DNA of 64,000 bases from Roseburia sp. (GTDB taxonomy: Bacteria > Bacillota > Clostridia > Lachnospirales > Lachnospiraceae). Below, in pieces: positions 27,961-37,580 of this stretch (position 1 is its first letter; the number at the start of each line of letters is the position of its first letter). Location of the stretch: the NCBI GenBank assembly GCA_022771695.1, contig JALEKJ010000008.1, forward strand, positions 62,001 through 126,000, written 5' to 3'. Made by a program: the position numbers and the translations under genes. The notes below the pieces were generated by a model, which was not told the DNA's origin, did not search any database, and worked only from the letters and a program-made list of their open reading frames with translations.

Positions 27961-29812
27961 AGCAGACACCTCCTCCGAATTTTTTTACACCACAACCGGA
28001 ACAACGCATACGGCAGTTCGGTGTCACAGATTCTGCCATCGCATTCTTCCACTCACGCTGCAAAAATTCCTTGCTCACACCGGTATCGATGAAATCCCAT
28101 GGGAACAGTTCGTCTAAGGAACGCTCCCGCATCGTATAGAAATCCGGATCAATGCCACATGCCGCGAATGCATCCAGCCAGCGCTTATAGTCAAAGAACT
28201 CCGACCACGCATCAAAGATACCGCCGTTTTTGTAAACCTCCAAAATCGCTTTTCCCACGCGCCTGTCACCGCGTGCCAAAACTCCCTCTAAAACAGTCAC
28301 ATCCGCCTCATGCCAGTTGTACTTGATGCTCTTGCGGTTCAACTGCTCCTTTACTGCATCATTCACAATCTTGGCTCTGCCGATGTAATCCTCCGGCGGA
28401 TACATACGCGCCCACTGGAACGGGGTAAACGGCTTTGGTACAAAGAACGAGGTACTGATGGTAATCTGGCATTTTCCATTCCGTTTTTCTTTGGGGACCG
28501 TCTCATAGTAACGGACAGCCGTCTCATTTGCAAGCTCCGCAATCGCACGCATGTCCTCCTCGGTCTCTGTCGGAAGTCCAAGCATAAAGTAGAACTTTAC
28601 CTTATTCCAACCACCCTCGAATGCCTGCGTGGCACCGTTTAAAATCACTTCTTCTGTCAATCCCTTATTGATAACATCACGCAATCTCTGAGAGCCTGCC
28701 TCCGGTGCAAACGTCAGGCTACTCTTTTTTACATCCTGCACCTTGCTCATGACATCCAGAGAAAAAGCATCAATGCGCAAAGACGGAAGCGATATATTGA
28801 CACGCTTTTTATTGCACTCTTCAATCAAAAAGTCAATCAATTCTTCTAGCTGCGAATAATCGGAAGAACTTAAAGAACTGAGCGAAATCTCTTCATGTCC
28901 GGTGGACTTTAACATCGCCATCGCAAGTTCTTTTAGGCGCTCCACATGTTTTTCTCGCACCGGACGATACACCATACCTGCCTGACAAAAACGACAGCCG
29001 CGAATACAGCCGCGCTGAATCTCCAACACGACACGATCCTGTGTCGCCTTGATAAAAGGAACCACCGGCTTTTCCGGATAGACTGCTTCTGTCATGTCAA
29101 GCACCAACTGCTTTGTAATGACAGACGGAATATCATCTACAATCGGCGCAAAGCTTTTTAATGTCCCGTCTTCATTGTAGACCGGCTCGTAGAGAGACGG
29201 CACATAGATGCCCGGAATCTTTGCGGCTTCGTGTAAAAACTCGGCGCGGGAATTTCCGTCTGAACGCATCTTTTTGTATAGTTCAAAAAGCGCATCATAC
29301 TGAATCTCGCCCTCACCCATATAGAACAAATCAAAGAAATCGGCAATCGGCTCCGGATTATAAGTACACGGACCACCGCCGATGACAATCGGGCAATCCT
29401 CACCACGTTCTGCGGAAAGAAGCGGAATCTGGCTTAAATCCAGTATCTGCAAGATGTTGGTATAGCACATCTCATACTGAATGGTAATACCGAGAAAATC
29501 CATATTCTTCACCGGTTCCTGTGACTCCAAGCCAAAAAGCGGAATCTGCTCTTCCTTCATAATCCGGTGTAAATCCGGCCATGGGGAATAGACACGCTCA
29601 CACCACACATCTTCTCTCTTATTGAACATATCATATAAAATCTGAATGCCCAGGTGCGACATTCCGATTTCATATACATCCGGAAAGCACATCGCAAAAC
29701 GAATTGCAACCTCGTCCTTATTCTTCTTAACGCTGTTCAACTCATTTCCGATATAGCGCGCCGGTTTATCAATCTTCATTAATATCTCATCGGATAACGC
29801 TAATTTTGTCAT
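27950..29812 (-). CDS. Radical SAM protein with B12-binding-like domain (TIGR03960 family)
   Basis: 620 residues. The 4Fe-4S cluster cysteines are in QRGCIRGCRFCQAG; the N-terminal third resembles a cobalamin-binding domain (YEIGMSHLGIQILYDMF), and GLPTETEEDMRAI is typical of these enzymes. Substrate unknown. Cysteines near the C-terminus (NCRMRCSGCGVKKFGGG) may bind another cluster or zinc. Start 29812 is chosen for AAAGG 8 bases ahead. Confidence 0.92.
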   Translation of the reverse strand: MTKLALSDEILMKIDKPARYIGNELNSVKKNKDEVAIRFAMCFPDVYEIGMSHLGIQILYDMFNKREDVWCERVYSPWPDLHRIMKEEQIPLFGLESQEPVKNMDFLGITIQYEMCYTNILQILDLSQIPLLSAERGEDCPIVIGGGPCTYNPEPIADFFDLFYMGEGEIQYDALFELYKKMRSDGNSRAEFLHEAAKIPGIYVPSLYEPVYNEDGTLKSFAPIVDDIPSVITKQLVLDMTEAVYPEKPVVPFIKATQDRVVLEIQRGCIRGCRFCQAGMVYRPVREKHVERLKELAMAMLKSTGHEEISLSSLSSSDYSQLEELIDFLIEECNKKRVNISLPSLRIDAFSLDVMSKVQDVKKSSLTFAPEAGSQRLRDVINKGLTEEVILNGATQAFEGGWNKVKFYFMLGLPTETEEDMRAIAELANETAVRYYETVPKEKRNGKCQITISTSFFVPKPFTPFQWARMYPPEDYIGRAKIVNDAVKEQLNRKSIKYNWHEADVTVLEGVLARGDRRVGKAILEVYKNGGIFDAWSEFFDYKRWLDAFAACGIDPDFYTMRERSLDELFPWDFIDTGVSKEFLQREWKNAMAESVTPNCRMRCSGCGVKKFGGGVCYED

Positions 29813-29878
29813 GTTTTCTACCTTTCTTTTAAAATCCCTGCAAGATTGTATGATACCGATTCTTTTTGGGCATGTCAA

Positions 29879-30994
29879 TCATTTTCCTGTATTCAAAGTC
29901 ACCTGCTTTTTCTTTTGGGAAAAGCACTTTCCGAAGAGTTTCTGCAGCGGCTGTATCAACAGCAGATCGAACACCATGCCGCCGACCAGAGAAATCACCA
30001 AAGTTAGCACTATCGCAAGCAGGCATCCGCCGATAACGCCGCCACTCATGACATTCACCTTTAACACCTGTTTTACCACGACATGAAGCACGGCCCAGTG
30101 AATCAGCAGAATCGCAAAGCTGTAACGGCTGACGAACTGCAACAACAGCCCCTTCTTCTCCCAGTGTGTTGCAAGACGTTTCAATTCCAAAAACAGCGCT
30201 GAGGCAAACAACATCATCGTCGGCGCGTTATTATAGACGTAATCGTCATACCAGCCAAGGTTGAAAAAAATATAGCAGGTAATCAAAAACGATGCTATAC
30301 CACCTGCAATCAAAATATTCTCCGCCCTCTTGCAGCACCGCTCCGCCATGTAATATCCCAACAGGAATACGCCGACATAGGAATCAACCACCCCCGAAAG
30401 ATGCGCATCCTTACCAAATAGTGGCAGATAGGTATCCAACGCATTGACCAAAAAGATTACCACAATCACACCTGCAAATATCTCATCCGGAATATTCTGC
30501 ACAAGATACCGCAAAAACGGCGTCAACACATACAACCATAAAATCACATAAATCAACCAAAAGTGAGGTGCTTCCACCGGAGGTCCAATCAAAATCCGTT
30601 TCAAAAAAGTAAGCCAATAATTTGGATAAAGGCACTGTATTCCCTCCTTGGCACAGACATATATGATGTAATATACCAAAAACGGGATTGCCACCTTTGA
30701 AAAACGCTTCACAAAAAAATCACCTATACGTTCATTCTTAATCGGCAAAAGCAAAGCACCGCTCACCATGATAAAGAGCAGATTACAGGACAAAAACACA
30801 AAATGAAATACCTCTGCAATTTGAAAGGGAATCGTCCCCGGTGCTAATTGCGTTCTTGCCAATTCTAAGGTATGAACACAGACTACAAACACGGTTGCAA
30901 GCAGACGCACATAGTCAATATAGATTTTTCGTTCTGCACTCCACGCATTGCCAAGCAGCTTATATCGCAACTTTTCTTTAAAAGTAATATTCAC
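29879..30994 (-). CDS. Membrane acyltransferase (acyltransferase_3 family)
   Basis: 371 residues with about ten transmembrane helices. IYIDYVRLLATVFVVCVHT contains the Arg and His typical of this family of O-acetyl/acyl transferases that modify exported sugars or envelope components. No glycan gene is nearby, so the substrate is open. The stop is 66 bases before the radical SAM start. Confidence 0.88.
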   Translation of the reverse strand: MNITFKEKLRYKLLGNAWSAERKIYIDYVRLLATVFVVCVHTLELARTQLAPGTIPFQIAEVFHFVFLSCNLLFIMVSGALLLPIKNERIGDFFVKRFSKVAIPFLVYYIIYVCAKEGIQCLYPNYWLTFLKRILIGPPVEAPHFWLIYVILWLYVLTPFLRYLVQNIPDEIFAGVIVVIFLVNALDTYLPLFGKDAHLSGVVDSYVGVFLLGYYMAERCCKRAENILIAGGIASFLITCYIFFNLGWYDDYVYNNAPTMMLFASALFLELKRLATHWEKKGLLLQFVSRYSFAILLIHWAVLHVVVKQVLKVNVMSGGVIGGCLLAIVLTLVISLVGGMVFDLLLIQPLQKLFGKCFSQKKKQVTLNTGK

Positions 30995-31083
30995 GCTTCA
31001 TCCTCGCTATCATTTTTACATGCTAACAGAATAACACAGTTTTGTGCAAAAAGAAAGAATCAGTACTGCTGGTCCGATTACAT

Positions 31084-31123
31084 AAAAAAGGATGCTTTCT
31101 ATGAAACTTTCATAAAAGCATCC
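31084..31123 (-). terminator. Terminator of the histidine operon
   Basis: Stem GGATGCTTT..ATGAA paired with TTCAT..AAGCATCC and a minus-strand T run (TTTTTTATG), 12 bases after the hisIE stop. Confidence 0.9.
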
Positions 31124-31134
31124 TCTGTCACTCG

Positions 31135-32415
31135 CTATCTCTGTGACAACTCCTGTGTGATATCTTCCCATGTCACACCCTTTTCTGCCATAAGCACCAT
31201 CATATGGTACAGGAAATCCGAGATTTCATATTTGATTTCTTCCGGCTCCGGATTCTTGGCGGCAATGACAATCTCTGTCGCCTCCTCACCGACTTTCTTT
31301 AAAATCTTGTCAATTCCCTTATCAAAAAGGTAATTGGTATAAGACCCCTCCTTTGGATTTGCCTTGCGGTCTAAAATAATTCCATAGACATCTTCTAAGA
31401 CCTTAAGCGGGTTCTTCTCCACATATTCCTTCTTCACAATCTCATTGAAGAAGCAGGTCGGATTGCCGGTATGACAAGCCACGCCAACCTGTGATACCTT
31501 CGCTAAAATCGTGTCAAAATCGCAGTCTGCGGTCAGAGATTTCACGTATTGAATATGTCCTGAGGTCATCCCCTTGGTCCAAAGTTCATTTCTACTCCGG
31601 CTGAAATAGGTCATACGTCCGGTATTCACCGTCGTATCAAACGCTTCTTCATTCATGTACGCCAGCATCAGCACTTCATCCGTACGGTAATCCTGCACGA
31701 CAACAGGTACCATGCCATCGGAATTCTTCTTAAAATCCATCCACTTAAGCGCAGGCTCAAAGTTGTCCATCTTAATACCCGCTGCGGAAAGCTGTGACTT
31801 TATTTCCATAATATCGGTCTGCGGGTCATTTATAAAATTACCTGCGATTCCTCTGGTGTTCTTGCGCTTTAACACCTCGATAATCTTCTCATAATCACAG
31901 GTGTCAAAGTTTACCACATACGGGACATCCGTAATATTTTCAATAGCATCCAGTACATTTGTATTTAAAACCAGCAGTTCGTGAAAATTCTCACGCATCT
32001 CATCCTGATGCTTGAAAATAAAATCAACATTCTCAACCGATACAAGGATACGATCCTTGCCGAAACGCTTGCTGGCTTCCTCCGCAATCTCCATACTGCC
32101 CTGTTTGGCACCATTTACGATGACCTGAATACAGCCGGCATAGATGAACTTCTTAATGTCCTCTAAACGGTTGATGTTGCCACCGGCGCAGACTTTTATC
32201 TCTACATTGCGGTTAATGTTCTTAATCGTATGAATATTTTTCTCATGTTCCTCATCATCATCGGATAAGTCAAAAATGATGATTTTATCAATTCCATTGT
32301 CGTTGTAAAGACGCGCAAGCTCGATGACATCCTCCAACGGAGTAAAATCATCCATCGACTTTACTGCCTGCCCATTCTTCAAGTAAATCGTTGCAACAAT
32401 ATTCTTATGTTCCAT
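31135..32415 (-). CDS. hisIE: HisIE with an N-terminal degenerate HisA/HisF-like barrel
   Basis: 426 residues in three parts. 1-215: a HisA/HisF-like half-barrel protein ([34 protein letters not shown]); the catalytic Asp of HisA/HisF appears replaced by Tyr in IYLKNG and the second by Glu in VSVENVD. About 225-325: phosphoribosyl-AMP cyclohydrolase ([34 protein letters not shown]). About 335-426: phosphoribosyl-ATP pyrophosphohydrolase ([14 protein letters not shown]). These do steps 2 and 3 of histidine synthesis. Start 32415 is set by the GxGR-like family N-terminus; AAAGG is 12 bases ahead. Last gene of the operon. Confidence 0.92.
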   Translation of the reverse strand: MEHKNIVATIYLKNGQAVKSMDDFTPLEDVIELARLYNDNGIDKIIIFDLSDDDEEHEKNIHTIKNINRNVEIKVCAGGNINRLEDIKKFIYAGCIQVIVNGAKQGSMEIAEEASKRFGKDRILVSVENVDFIFKHQDEMRENFHELLVLNTNVLDAIENITDVPYVVNFDTCDYEKIIEVLKRKNTRGIAGNFINDPQTDIMEIKSQLSAAGIKMDNFEPALKWMDFKKNSDGMVPVVVQDYRTDEVLMLAYMNEEAFDTTVNTGRMTYFSRSRNELWTKGMTSGHIQYVKSLTADCDFDTILAKVSQVGVACHTGNPTCFFNEIVKKEYVEKNPLKVLEDVYGIILDRKANPKEGSYTNYLFDKGIDKILKKVGEEATEIVIAAKNPEPEEIKYEISDFLYHMMVLMAEKGVTWEDITQELSQR

Positions 32416-32434
32416 AATACTTCTATACCTTTCT

Positions 32435-33022
32435 CTATAGGCTTCCCTTCGTAGACAGCACATCTGTAATGCGCGGGTCCATGGAAGTTGCCTCATCTAA
32501 TGCCCTTGCAAAAGCCTTGAACATGGCTTCTATCATGTGGTGGTTATTCCCACCTGAGATTACTTTCACGTGCAGATTCATCCCAGCGGCGTAAGAAATC
32601 GCATAAAAAAATTCTTTGACCATCTCTGTATCCATATCACCAACCTTCGGCGTGGTAAATTCGCCATCAAAAGCAAGATATGGTCTGCCGGACAAATCAA
32701 TGGCGCAGAGTACGAGCGTCTCATCCATCGGCAAAATACAGCTTCCGTAACGCTTTATTCCCTTCTTATTACCGATTGCTTCCTTAATCGCGCTTCCGAG
32801 CACGATACCGGTATCCTCAATCGTATGGTGGCAATCCACCTCCAAATCCCCCTCTGCCTTCACGCCAAGGTCAAAAAAACCATGCCTGGAGAATCCCTCC
32901 AGCATATGATTAAAAAATCCGATTCCGGTATGTATTTCACTCTTCCCTGTTCCATCTAAGTTCAAGCTTAATGTAATGTTTGTCTCTTTTGTCTTACGCA
33001 CACACTCTGCGGTTCGATTCAT
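32435..33022 (-). CDS. hisB: Imidazoleglycerol-phosphate dehydratase
   Basis: 195 residues, the normal monofunctional length. Manganese-binding histidines are in [20 protein letters not shown] and [16 protein letters not shown]. Catalyses the sixth committed step region of histidine synthesis (IGP to imidazole-acetol phosphate). Start 33022 gives the standard N-terminus; the ribosome site is weak. Confidence 0.96.
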   Translation of the reverse strand: MNRTAECVRKTKETNITLSLNLDGTGKSEIHTGIGFFNHMLEGFSRHGFFDLGVKAEGDLEVDCHHTIEDTGIVLGSAIKEAIGNKKGIKRYGSCILPMDETLVLCAIDLSGRPYLAFDGEFTTPKVGDMDTEMVKEFFYAISYAAGMNLHVKVISGGNNHHMIEAMFKAFARALDEATSMDPRITDVLSTKGSL

Positions 33023-33099
33023 CCCAACACCTATGCCTTTCCGTTTGCTCTGCAACAAGCACCTTTCTATTATAGTACGAGTTTCATAAAATTAAAATA

Positions 33100-34392
33100 C
33101 TACTTTTCAAATCGTACACGAATGGAGTTTGCATGAGCCGTAAGCTTCTCACATTCTGCAAACTGCACGATATCCTTATATACAGGCTCCAATGCTTCTC
33201 TGGAATAGGAAATGATACTGGATTTCTTGATAAAGTCATCCACACCAAGCGGTGAGAAAAACTTCGCCGTACCGTTCGTCGGAAGTACATGATTCGGGCC
33301 TGCAAAATAGTCTCCCAAAGGCTCACTGGAATACTCACCGATAAAAATCGCACCTGCATTACGGATTTTTGTCATCACTTCAAACGCATTTTCCGTTACA
33401 ATTTCCAAGTGTTCGGATGCAATCTCGTTTGCCGCCGCAATCGCATCCTCCATCGTATCCGCAACGAGAATATAGCCATAATTCTCCAAAGACTTTGTGA
33501 TAATCTCTTTTCTGGAAAGCTCTGCGACAAATTTGTCCACTTCCACAGAAACCTGCTCCGCTAACTTCTGGCTTGTCGTAATCAAAATTGCGGAAGCCAT
33601 CTCGTCGTGTTCTGCCTGTGATAAAAGATCGGCAGCCACAAATCTCGGATTTGCCGTTTCATCCGCAAGCACTAAGATTTCGCTCGGACCGGCGATAGAA
33701 TCAATGCTGACGTAGCCAAAGACAGCCTTCTTTGCCAATGCGACATAGATATTGCCCGGACCTACAATCTTATCGACTTTCGGAACACTCTCCGTTCCGA
33801 ATGCCAGTGCTGCAATCGCCTGCGCACCGCCAACCTTATAGATTGCATCTACTCCGGCTTCTTTTGCTGCTACAAGCGTGGACGGATAAACCTTTCCGTC
33901 CGCTCCCGGCGGTGTTGTCATCACAATTCTTCTGACACCCGCCACTTTTGCAGGAATCACATTCATAAGTACCGAAGATGGGTAAACAGCTTTTCCGCCC
34001 GGCACATAAACGCCAACCGTATCAAGTGGTGTCACCTTCTGCCCGAGAATGATACCGGACTCTTCCGAATCAAACCAGGAAAACTGGCGCTGCTTTGCAT
34101 GATAATCGCGAATATTCACCAATGCTTTTCGAATAACATCCAAAAGTTTTGGGTCTACCTGTTCGTATGCCTCTGCAATCTCTTCTTCCGTCACTAGAAT
34201 ATTTCCCGCATTAATATCAGCGCCGTCAAAACGCTTCGTATACTCAAATATTGCCGCGTCGCGCCGCTCCCGCACCTGAGTAATAATATCGTTCACACGT
34301 CCCTCAAATTCACCATAGGAATTCGGGCTGCGCTTTAACAGATTTTCTAAAATATTGTTTCTCGTTTCTTCCGTTAATTTTAAAATTCTCAT
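33100..34392 (-). CDS. hisD: Histidinol dehydrogenase
   Basis: 430 residues. HisD oxidises L-histidinol twice with NAD to histidine. Signatures: GVYVPGGKAVYPSSVLMN, DKIVGPGNIYVALAKK, DSIAGPSEILVLAD, LSQAEHDE and AGPNHVLPTNG. AGAGGGA precedes ATG 34392. Between hisG and hisB. Confidence 0.98.
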   Translation of the reverse strand: MRILKLTEETRNNILENLLKRSPNSYGEFEGRVNDIITQVRERRDAAIFEYTKRFDGADINAGNILVTEEEIAEAYEQVDPKLLDVIRKALVNIRDYHAKQRQFSWFDSEESGIILGQKVTPLDTVGVYVPGGKAVYPSSVLMNVIPAKVAGVRRIVMTTPPGADGKVYPSTLVAAKEAGVDAIYKVGGAQAIAALAFGTESVPKVDKIVGPGNIYVALAKKAVFGYVSIDSIAGPSEILVLADETANPRFVAADLLSQAEHDEMASAILITTSQKLAEQVSVEVDKFVAELSRKEIITKSLENYGYILVADTMEDAIAAANEIASEHLEIVTENAFEVMTKIRNAGAIFIGEYSSEPLGDYFAGPNHVLPTNGTAKFFSPLGVDDFIKKSSIISYSREALEPVYKDIVQFAECEKLTAHANSIRVRFEK

Positions 34393-34435
34393 ATCAATTC
34401 CCTCTTTATGCATTCAGCCGCGTGATCATAGCTGT

Positions 34436-35089
34436 TTATTGTTCGTTCAACACCGTTTTCAAATCTGAAATCAGCTTTGTAATCCGCTCGTTTTCCATCT
34501 TCATGCTCACTTGATTGACTACCATACGCGCCGAAAGCGGACAAACCTCTTCCAACACGACAAGACCGTTCTCCCGAAGCGTTGAACCTGTCTCCACAAT
34601 ATCACAAATCACTTCAGACAAACCGACAATCGGAGCCAGCTCAATAGAACCGTTCAGTTTGATTATCTCTACCGTCTGGTGTTTCTTATTGTAGAAATAG
34701 TCCTTCGCAATATGCGGATACTTGGTTGCCACACGTATTAGTTCGTGATGCTGTAAAAGCTCTCCTGCGCTCTCCGGTCCACAGATACACATCCGGCACT
34801 TACCAAAGCCAAGGTCTAGTACCTCATAGATATTGCGACCTTCCTCTAAAATCGTATCCTTTCCGACAATTCCAATGTCCGCTGCACCGTACTCCACGTA
34901 AGTCGGCACATCCGGTCCTTTTGCAAGGAAAAAGCGGAGTTTTAACTCCTCATTTACGAATATCAGTTTTCGCGTATCTTTATCCTTCATCTCCTCACAG
35001 GTGATGCCAATCTGTTCAAACAATTCCAATGTCTTTTTCGCAAGCCTGCCCTTGCCCAAGGCAAAGGTAAGGTATCTCATATCTTCCAT
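34436..35089 (-). CDS. hisG: ATP phosphoribosyltransferase, short form
   Basis: 217 residues: the short HisG lacking the C-terminal regulatory domain, so it needs HisZ, encoded 44 bases upstream. It begins LTFALGKGRLAKKTLELFEQ and has ADIGIVGKDTI and the PRPP loop VETGSTLREN. First step of the pathway, feedback-inhibited through HisZ. AAAGGA is 7 bases ahead of ATG 35089. Confidence 0.97.
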   Translation of the reverse strand: MEDMRYLTFALGKGRLAKKTLELFEQIGITCEEMKDKDTRKLIFVNEELKLRFFLAKGPDVPTYVEYGAADIGIVGKDTILEEGRNIYEVLDLGFGKCRMCICGPESAGELLQHHELIRVATKYPHIAKDYFYNKKHQTVEIIKLNGSIELAPIVGLSEVICDIVETGSTLRENGLVVLEEVCPLSARMVVNQVSMKMENERITKLISDLKTVLNEQ

Positions 35090-35133
35090 CTTAGATTCCT
35101 TTCTGCCATTGATGATACTTTCCATACATACTG

Positions 35134-36318
35134 CTATATAAAACGCACTTCCGTGATATTGTTTCGCGCAGCATACGCAAGATAGTCGTCCTTGCTTTTT
35201 TTCGCATCACGCAGAATCAATTCCACCGCACGCCCGTTTTCACGCAGCTCCTTTGCATGACGAATCGCCTCGGTGCGTCCCTGCGACTCATATACGATAA
35301 GGAGCGTCTGCTTTTCAAACGGTATCTCAATCTTCTGTCTGGAAAGCGCTGCCATCAACTGGTCAATAACAATCGCAAAACCGATGGATGCGGAATCCTT
35401 ACCAAAATAGGTAAGAAGCTTATCATAACGTCCGCCCTTTACAATCGCCTCACCGCTGCCAAACGTATATCCCGCAAAAATGATACCGGTATAGTACTGA
35501 TAATTACTGATGATACCAAGCTCAAAAGAGACATAGCGTGAAATATCATACACCTCAAGAATCCTGTGAAGTTCTTCCAAGTCATCAATCGCTTTTTCAA
35601 TTCTCGGATATTCCTTCGCATATGCTTTTGCTTCCAGAAGTTCATCGGTACCGGTATAGAGATTTCCGAGCATACCAAACAATTTTCTTAAATCAGAATT
35701 TAAATTCAAGGTTTCCACGAACTCTTCCACACCGAAAAAATTCTTGTTTGAAATCAATTCACGCAGTTCATCTTCCTGTTCCCCTAAAAGTCCGGCAGCA
35801 TCCATTAAGCCACGGAAAAAGTCTGCGTGTCCGACACTGATTTGAAACTCTTTCAAACCGGCAGTTTTCAAACAGGAAACTACCATGGAAAGCATCTCCG
35901 CATCCGCATCCACGGAAGAATCCCCTAAAAGCTCTGCGCCAAGCTGAGTACTCTCTTTTAATCTGCCTTGATAACTGCTATTGTTAATAAAGGTATTCCC
36001 CATATAGCAGAGACGAATCGGCATATCCTCCTCCCCAAAATACTTCGCCGCACAGCGCGCAATGGAGGGCGTGATATCCGGTCGCAACACCAGCGTATTT
36101 CCTTCGCGATCAAAAAATTTATATAAATCTCTGGAGGGTGTCGTACCAATCTCTCTTCCAAAAATATCAAAAAACTCAAAGGTAGGTGTCTGGATTGGAT
36201 GATACCCGTATCTCACAAGCATCTGATATAAACTGTCCTGTAAAATCAGCTTTTTTGCGCATTCATCATTATAGATATCTCTGACACCTTCCGGAGTATG
36301 TAACAACTGTCTTCTCAT
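35134..36318 (-). CDS. hisZ: ATP phosphoribosyltransferase regulatory subunit HisZ
   Basis: 394 residues, a class II histidyl-tRNA synthetase paralogue: TPEGVRDIYNDE, LVLRPDITPSIARCAAKYF, and YYTGIIFAGYTFGSGEAIV. It lacks aminoacylation and anticodon functions and activates short HisG, sensing histidine. GGGGAG precedes the ATG. First gene of the operon. Confidence 0.95.
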   Translation of the reverse strand: MRRQLLHTPEGVRDIYNDECAKKLILQDSLYQMLVRYGYHPIQTPTFEFFDIFGREIGTTPSRDLYKFFDREGNTLVLRPDITPSIARCAAKYFGEEDMPIRLCYMGNTFINNSSYQGRLKESTQLGAELLGDSSVDADAEMLSMVVSCLKTAGLKEFQISVGHADFFRGLMDAAGLLGEQEDELRELISNKNFFGVEEFVETLNLNSDLRKLFGMLGNLYTGTDELLEAKAYAKEYPRIEKAIDDLEELHRILEVYDISRYVSFELGIISNYQYYTGIIFAGYTFGSGEAIVKGGRYDKLLTYFGKDSASIGFAIVIDQLMAALSRQKIEIPFEKQTLLIVYESQGRTEAIRHAKELRENGRAVELILRDAKKSKDDYLAYAARNNITEVRFI

Positions 36319-36365
36319 AGCTTCTCCCCTTCATCCACGAAGTCTGCTTTATAATATTCACCATT

Positions 36366-36403
36366 CACTTTAGTGTGCTAATTTGGTAATGTGCTACTAA
36401 GTG
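36366..36403 (-). promoter_or_regulatory. Putative his operator
   Basis: Between promoter and hisZ lies an interrupted inverted repeat CACTTTAGTGTGCTA (36366-36380) / TGTGCTACTAAGTG (36390-36403), which on the minus strand also holds two TAGCACA copies 17 bp apart. It covers the predicted transcription start. The regulator is unknown; no T-box features are present. Confidence 0.5.
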
Positions 36404-36414
36404 AAACTCTGTTA

Positions 36415-36443
36415 ATTATATGAAATAAAAGAACCGTTGTCAA
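36415..36443 (-). promoter_or_regulatory. Consensus sigma-A promoter of the histidine operon
   Basis: On the minus strand a perfect TTGACA (36438-36443), 17-base spacer, perfect TATAAT (36415-36420). The -35 overlaps the last codons of recU. Confidence 0.9.
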
Positions 36444-36973
36444 TCCCTTGCAAGTAAATCTTTTTGCAGTGTATCCAGATAAGGCACTAAAACCCCTTTT
36501 CCTTTCGGCAGAAAGTACTCCGGCTCCAGTTCATCATACCGAAAACTTTTTCGCCCGCCCTCTTTTGCCCGATTCCAGAACTCCAGCAATTTGGTGAGCC
36601 TCAGATAATAAAATTCATCCCGATGGGTATAGCTGACAAGGAAAAAAGCGACACCGCCCTGTTTCTCGAAGTTCTCCATAAACATCACCTGATGCTCGTG
36701 GATATTGTGAAGCGGGAATGTGTCCGTATTACATTCTTTGGCATCAAAGCATACCGGTATTCCCTGTACCGCTCCAATATAGTCAACCGTACTTTTCTGA
36801 TCAAAATAGGCCAATGTGATGTGCCTTGTCTCTTTATCGATATTAATCGGAGTAATCGGCGTCGGAACCTTCTGAATGAGGGCAAGACCGTTCTCCAGAT
36901 ATTTTTCATTGGTTCGATTAATAAATTCTTCTAAGGTAGAACCTCTCAATCCTCTTGAATTCCAGGTCGCCAT
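36440..36973 (-). CDS. recU: Holliday junction resolvase RecU
   Basis: 177 residues. RecU cleaves four-way DNA junctions and modulates RecA. Visible family core: STVDYIGAVQGIPVCFDAKE with the metal-binding Asp, Asp and Glu/Lys, preceded by Glu in RGSTLEEFI; MATWNSRGLRG is the usual start. AGGAGG is five bases ahead of ATG 36973. It has its own promoter (37006-37034). Confidence 0.95.
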   Translation of the reverse strand: MATWNSRGLRGSTLEEFINRTNEKYLENGLALIQKVPTPITPINIDKETRHITLAYFDQKSTVDYIGAVQGIPVCFDAKECNTDTFPLHNIHEHQVMFMENFEKQGGVAFFLVSYTHRDEFYYLRLTKLLEFWNRAKEGGRKSFRYDELEPEYFLPKGKGVLVPYLDTLQKDLLARD

Positions 36974-37005
36974 ACATACCTCCTGCACCGTTTATCATTT
37001 CTATC

Positions 37006-37034
37006 ATTATAAGTGATTCTCCAAGGTGAAACAA
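37006..37034 (-). promoter_or_regulatory. Sigma-A promoter of recU
   Basis: Minus strand TTGTTT (37029-37034), 17-base spacer, TATAAT (37006-37011). The -35 box is 14 bases from that of the divergent regulator gene. Confidence 0.75.
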
Positions 37035-37048
37035 CCAAAATATTCTCT

Positions 37049-37077
37049 TTGTAAAAAACAGACTTCTATGCTATACT
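37049..37077 (+). promoter_or_regulatory. Sigma-A promoter of the DtxR-like gene
   Basis: TTGTAA (37049-37054), 17-base spacer, TATACT (37072-37077). Confidence 0.75.
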
Positions 37078-37127
37078 TGAAAATTATAGAGAAGGATTTT
37101 ACTTTTTTCACGGGAGGTACATACCGG

Positions 37128-37505
37128 ATGGTCATGAACGAATCTACTGAAAATTACCTGGAAACCATATTAGTACTAAATCATAGATTGGGCAATGTGC
37201 GTTCTGTAGACATTGCAAATGAAATGAATTTCAAAAAACCCAGCGTCAGTGTTGCCATGAAAAATCTGCGCGAAAACGGCTATATCACCGTCAGTCCGGA
37301 GGGCTACATCCATCTCACGGAAACCGGTCTTGAGGTAGCTGAGAAAATTTATGAGAGGCATACGATTCTTTCCAACTGGCTCATGATGCTCGGTGTAGAC
37401 CCGCGAATCGCAGCGGAAGACGCCTGCAAAATCGAGCATGATGTCAGCGCCGAAAGCTTTGAGGCAATCAAGCGTCATATCAACGCCAGTTCCGGGAAGA
37501 TATGA
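37128..37505 (+). CDS. DtxR-family metal-dependent transcriptional regulator
   Basis: 125 residues: winged helix (SVDIANEMNFKKPSVSVAMKNLRENGYI) plus metal-binding/dimer domain (YERHTILSNWLMMLG, EDACKIEHDVS). The CxxEH of the DtxR primary site is kept; the position of DtxR Met10/MntR Asp8 appears to be Asn (STENYLETI), and ancillary-site residues seem missing, so metal choice is uncertain (iron or manganese). No SH3-like third domain. ATG 37128 follows GGGAGG by 10 bases. Not next to a transporter. Confidence 0.88.
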   Translation: MVMNESTENYLETILVLNHRLGNVRSVDIANEMNFKKPSVSVAMKNLRENGYITVSPEGYIHLTETGLEVAEKIYERHTILSNWLMMLGVDPRIAAEDACKIEHDVSAESFEAIKRHINASSGKI

Positions 37506-37511
37506 TTACAT

Positions 37512-37580
37512 AAGTAAAACAAAAAGGAGAGGTATCTTTGATTGATGTGTGATGTGATACCTCTCCTTTTTATTTTACTT
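37512..37580. terminator. Strong bidirectional terminator
   Basis: 16-bp perfect stem AAAAAGGAGAGGTATC (37521-37536) with 37556-37571, extended outward by AAGTAAAA/TTTTACTT after one mismatch; A/T runs on both sides. Separates convergent genes. Confidence 0.92.

Noticed and set aside
36319-36440. T-box riboswitch before the histidine operon
   Set aside because: The leader is only about 90 bases and has no specifier hairpin, T-box sequence or terminator.
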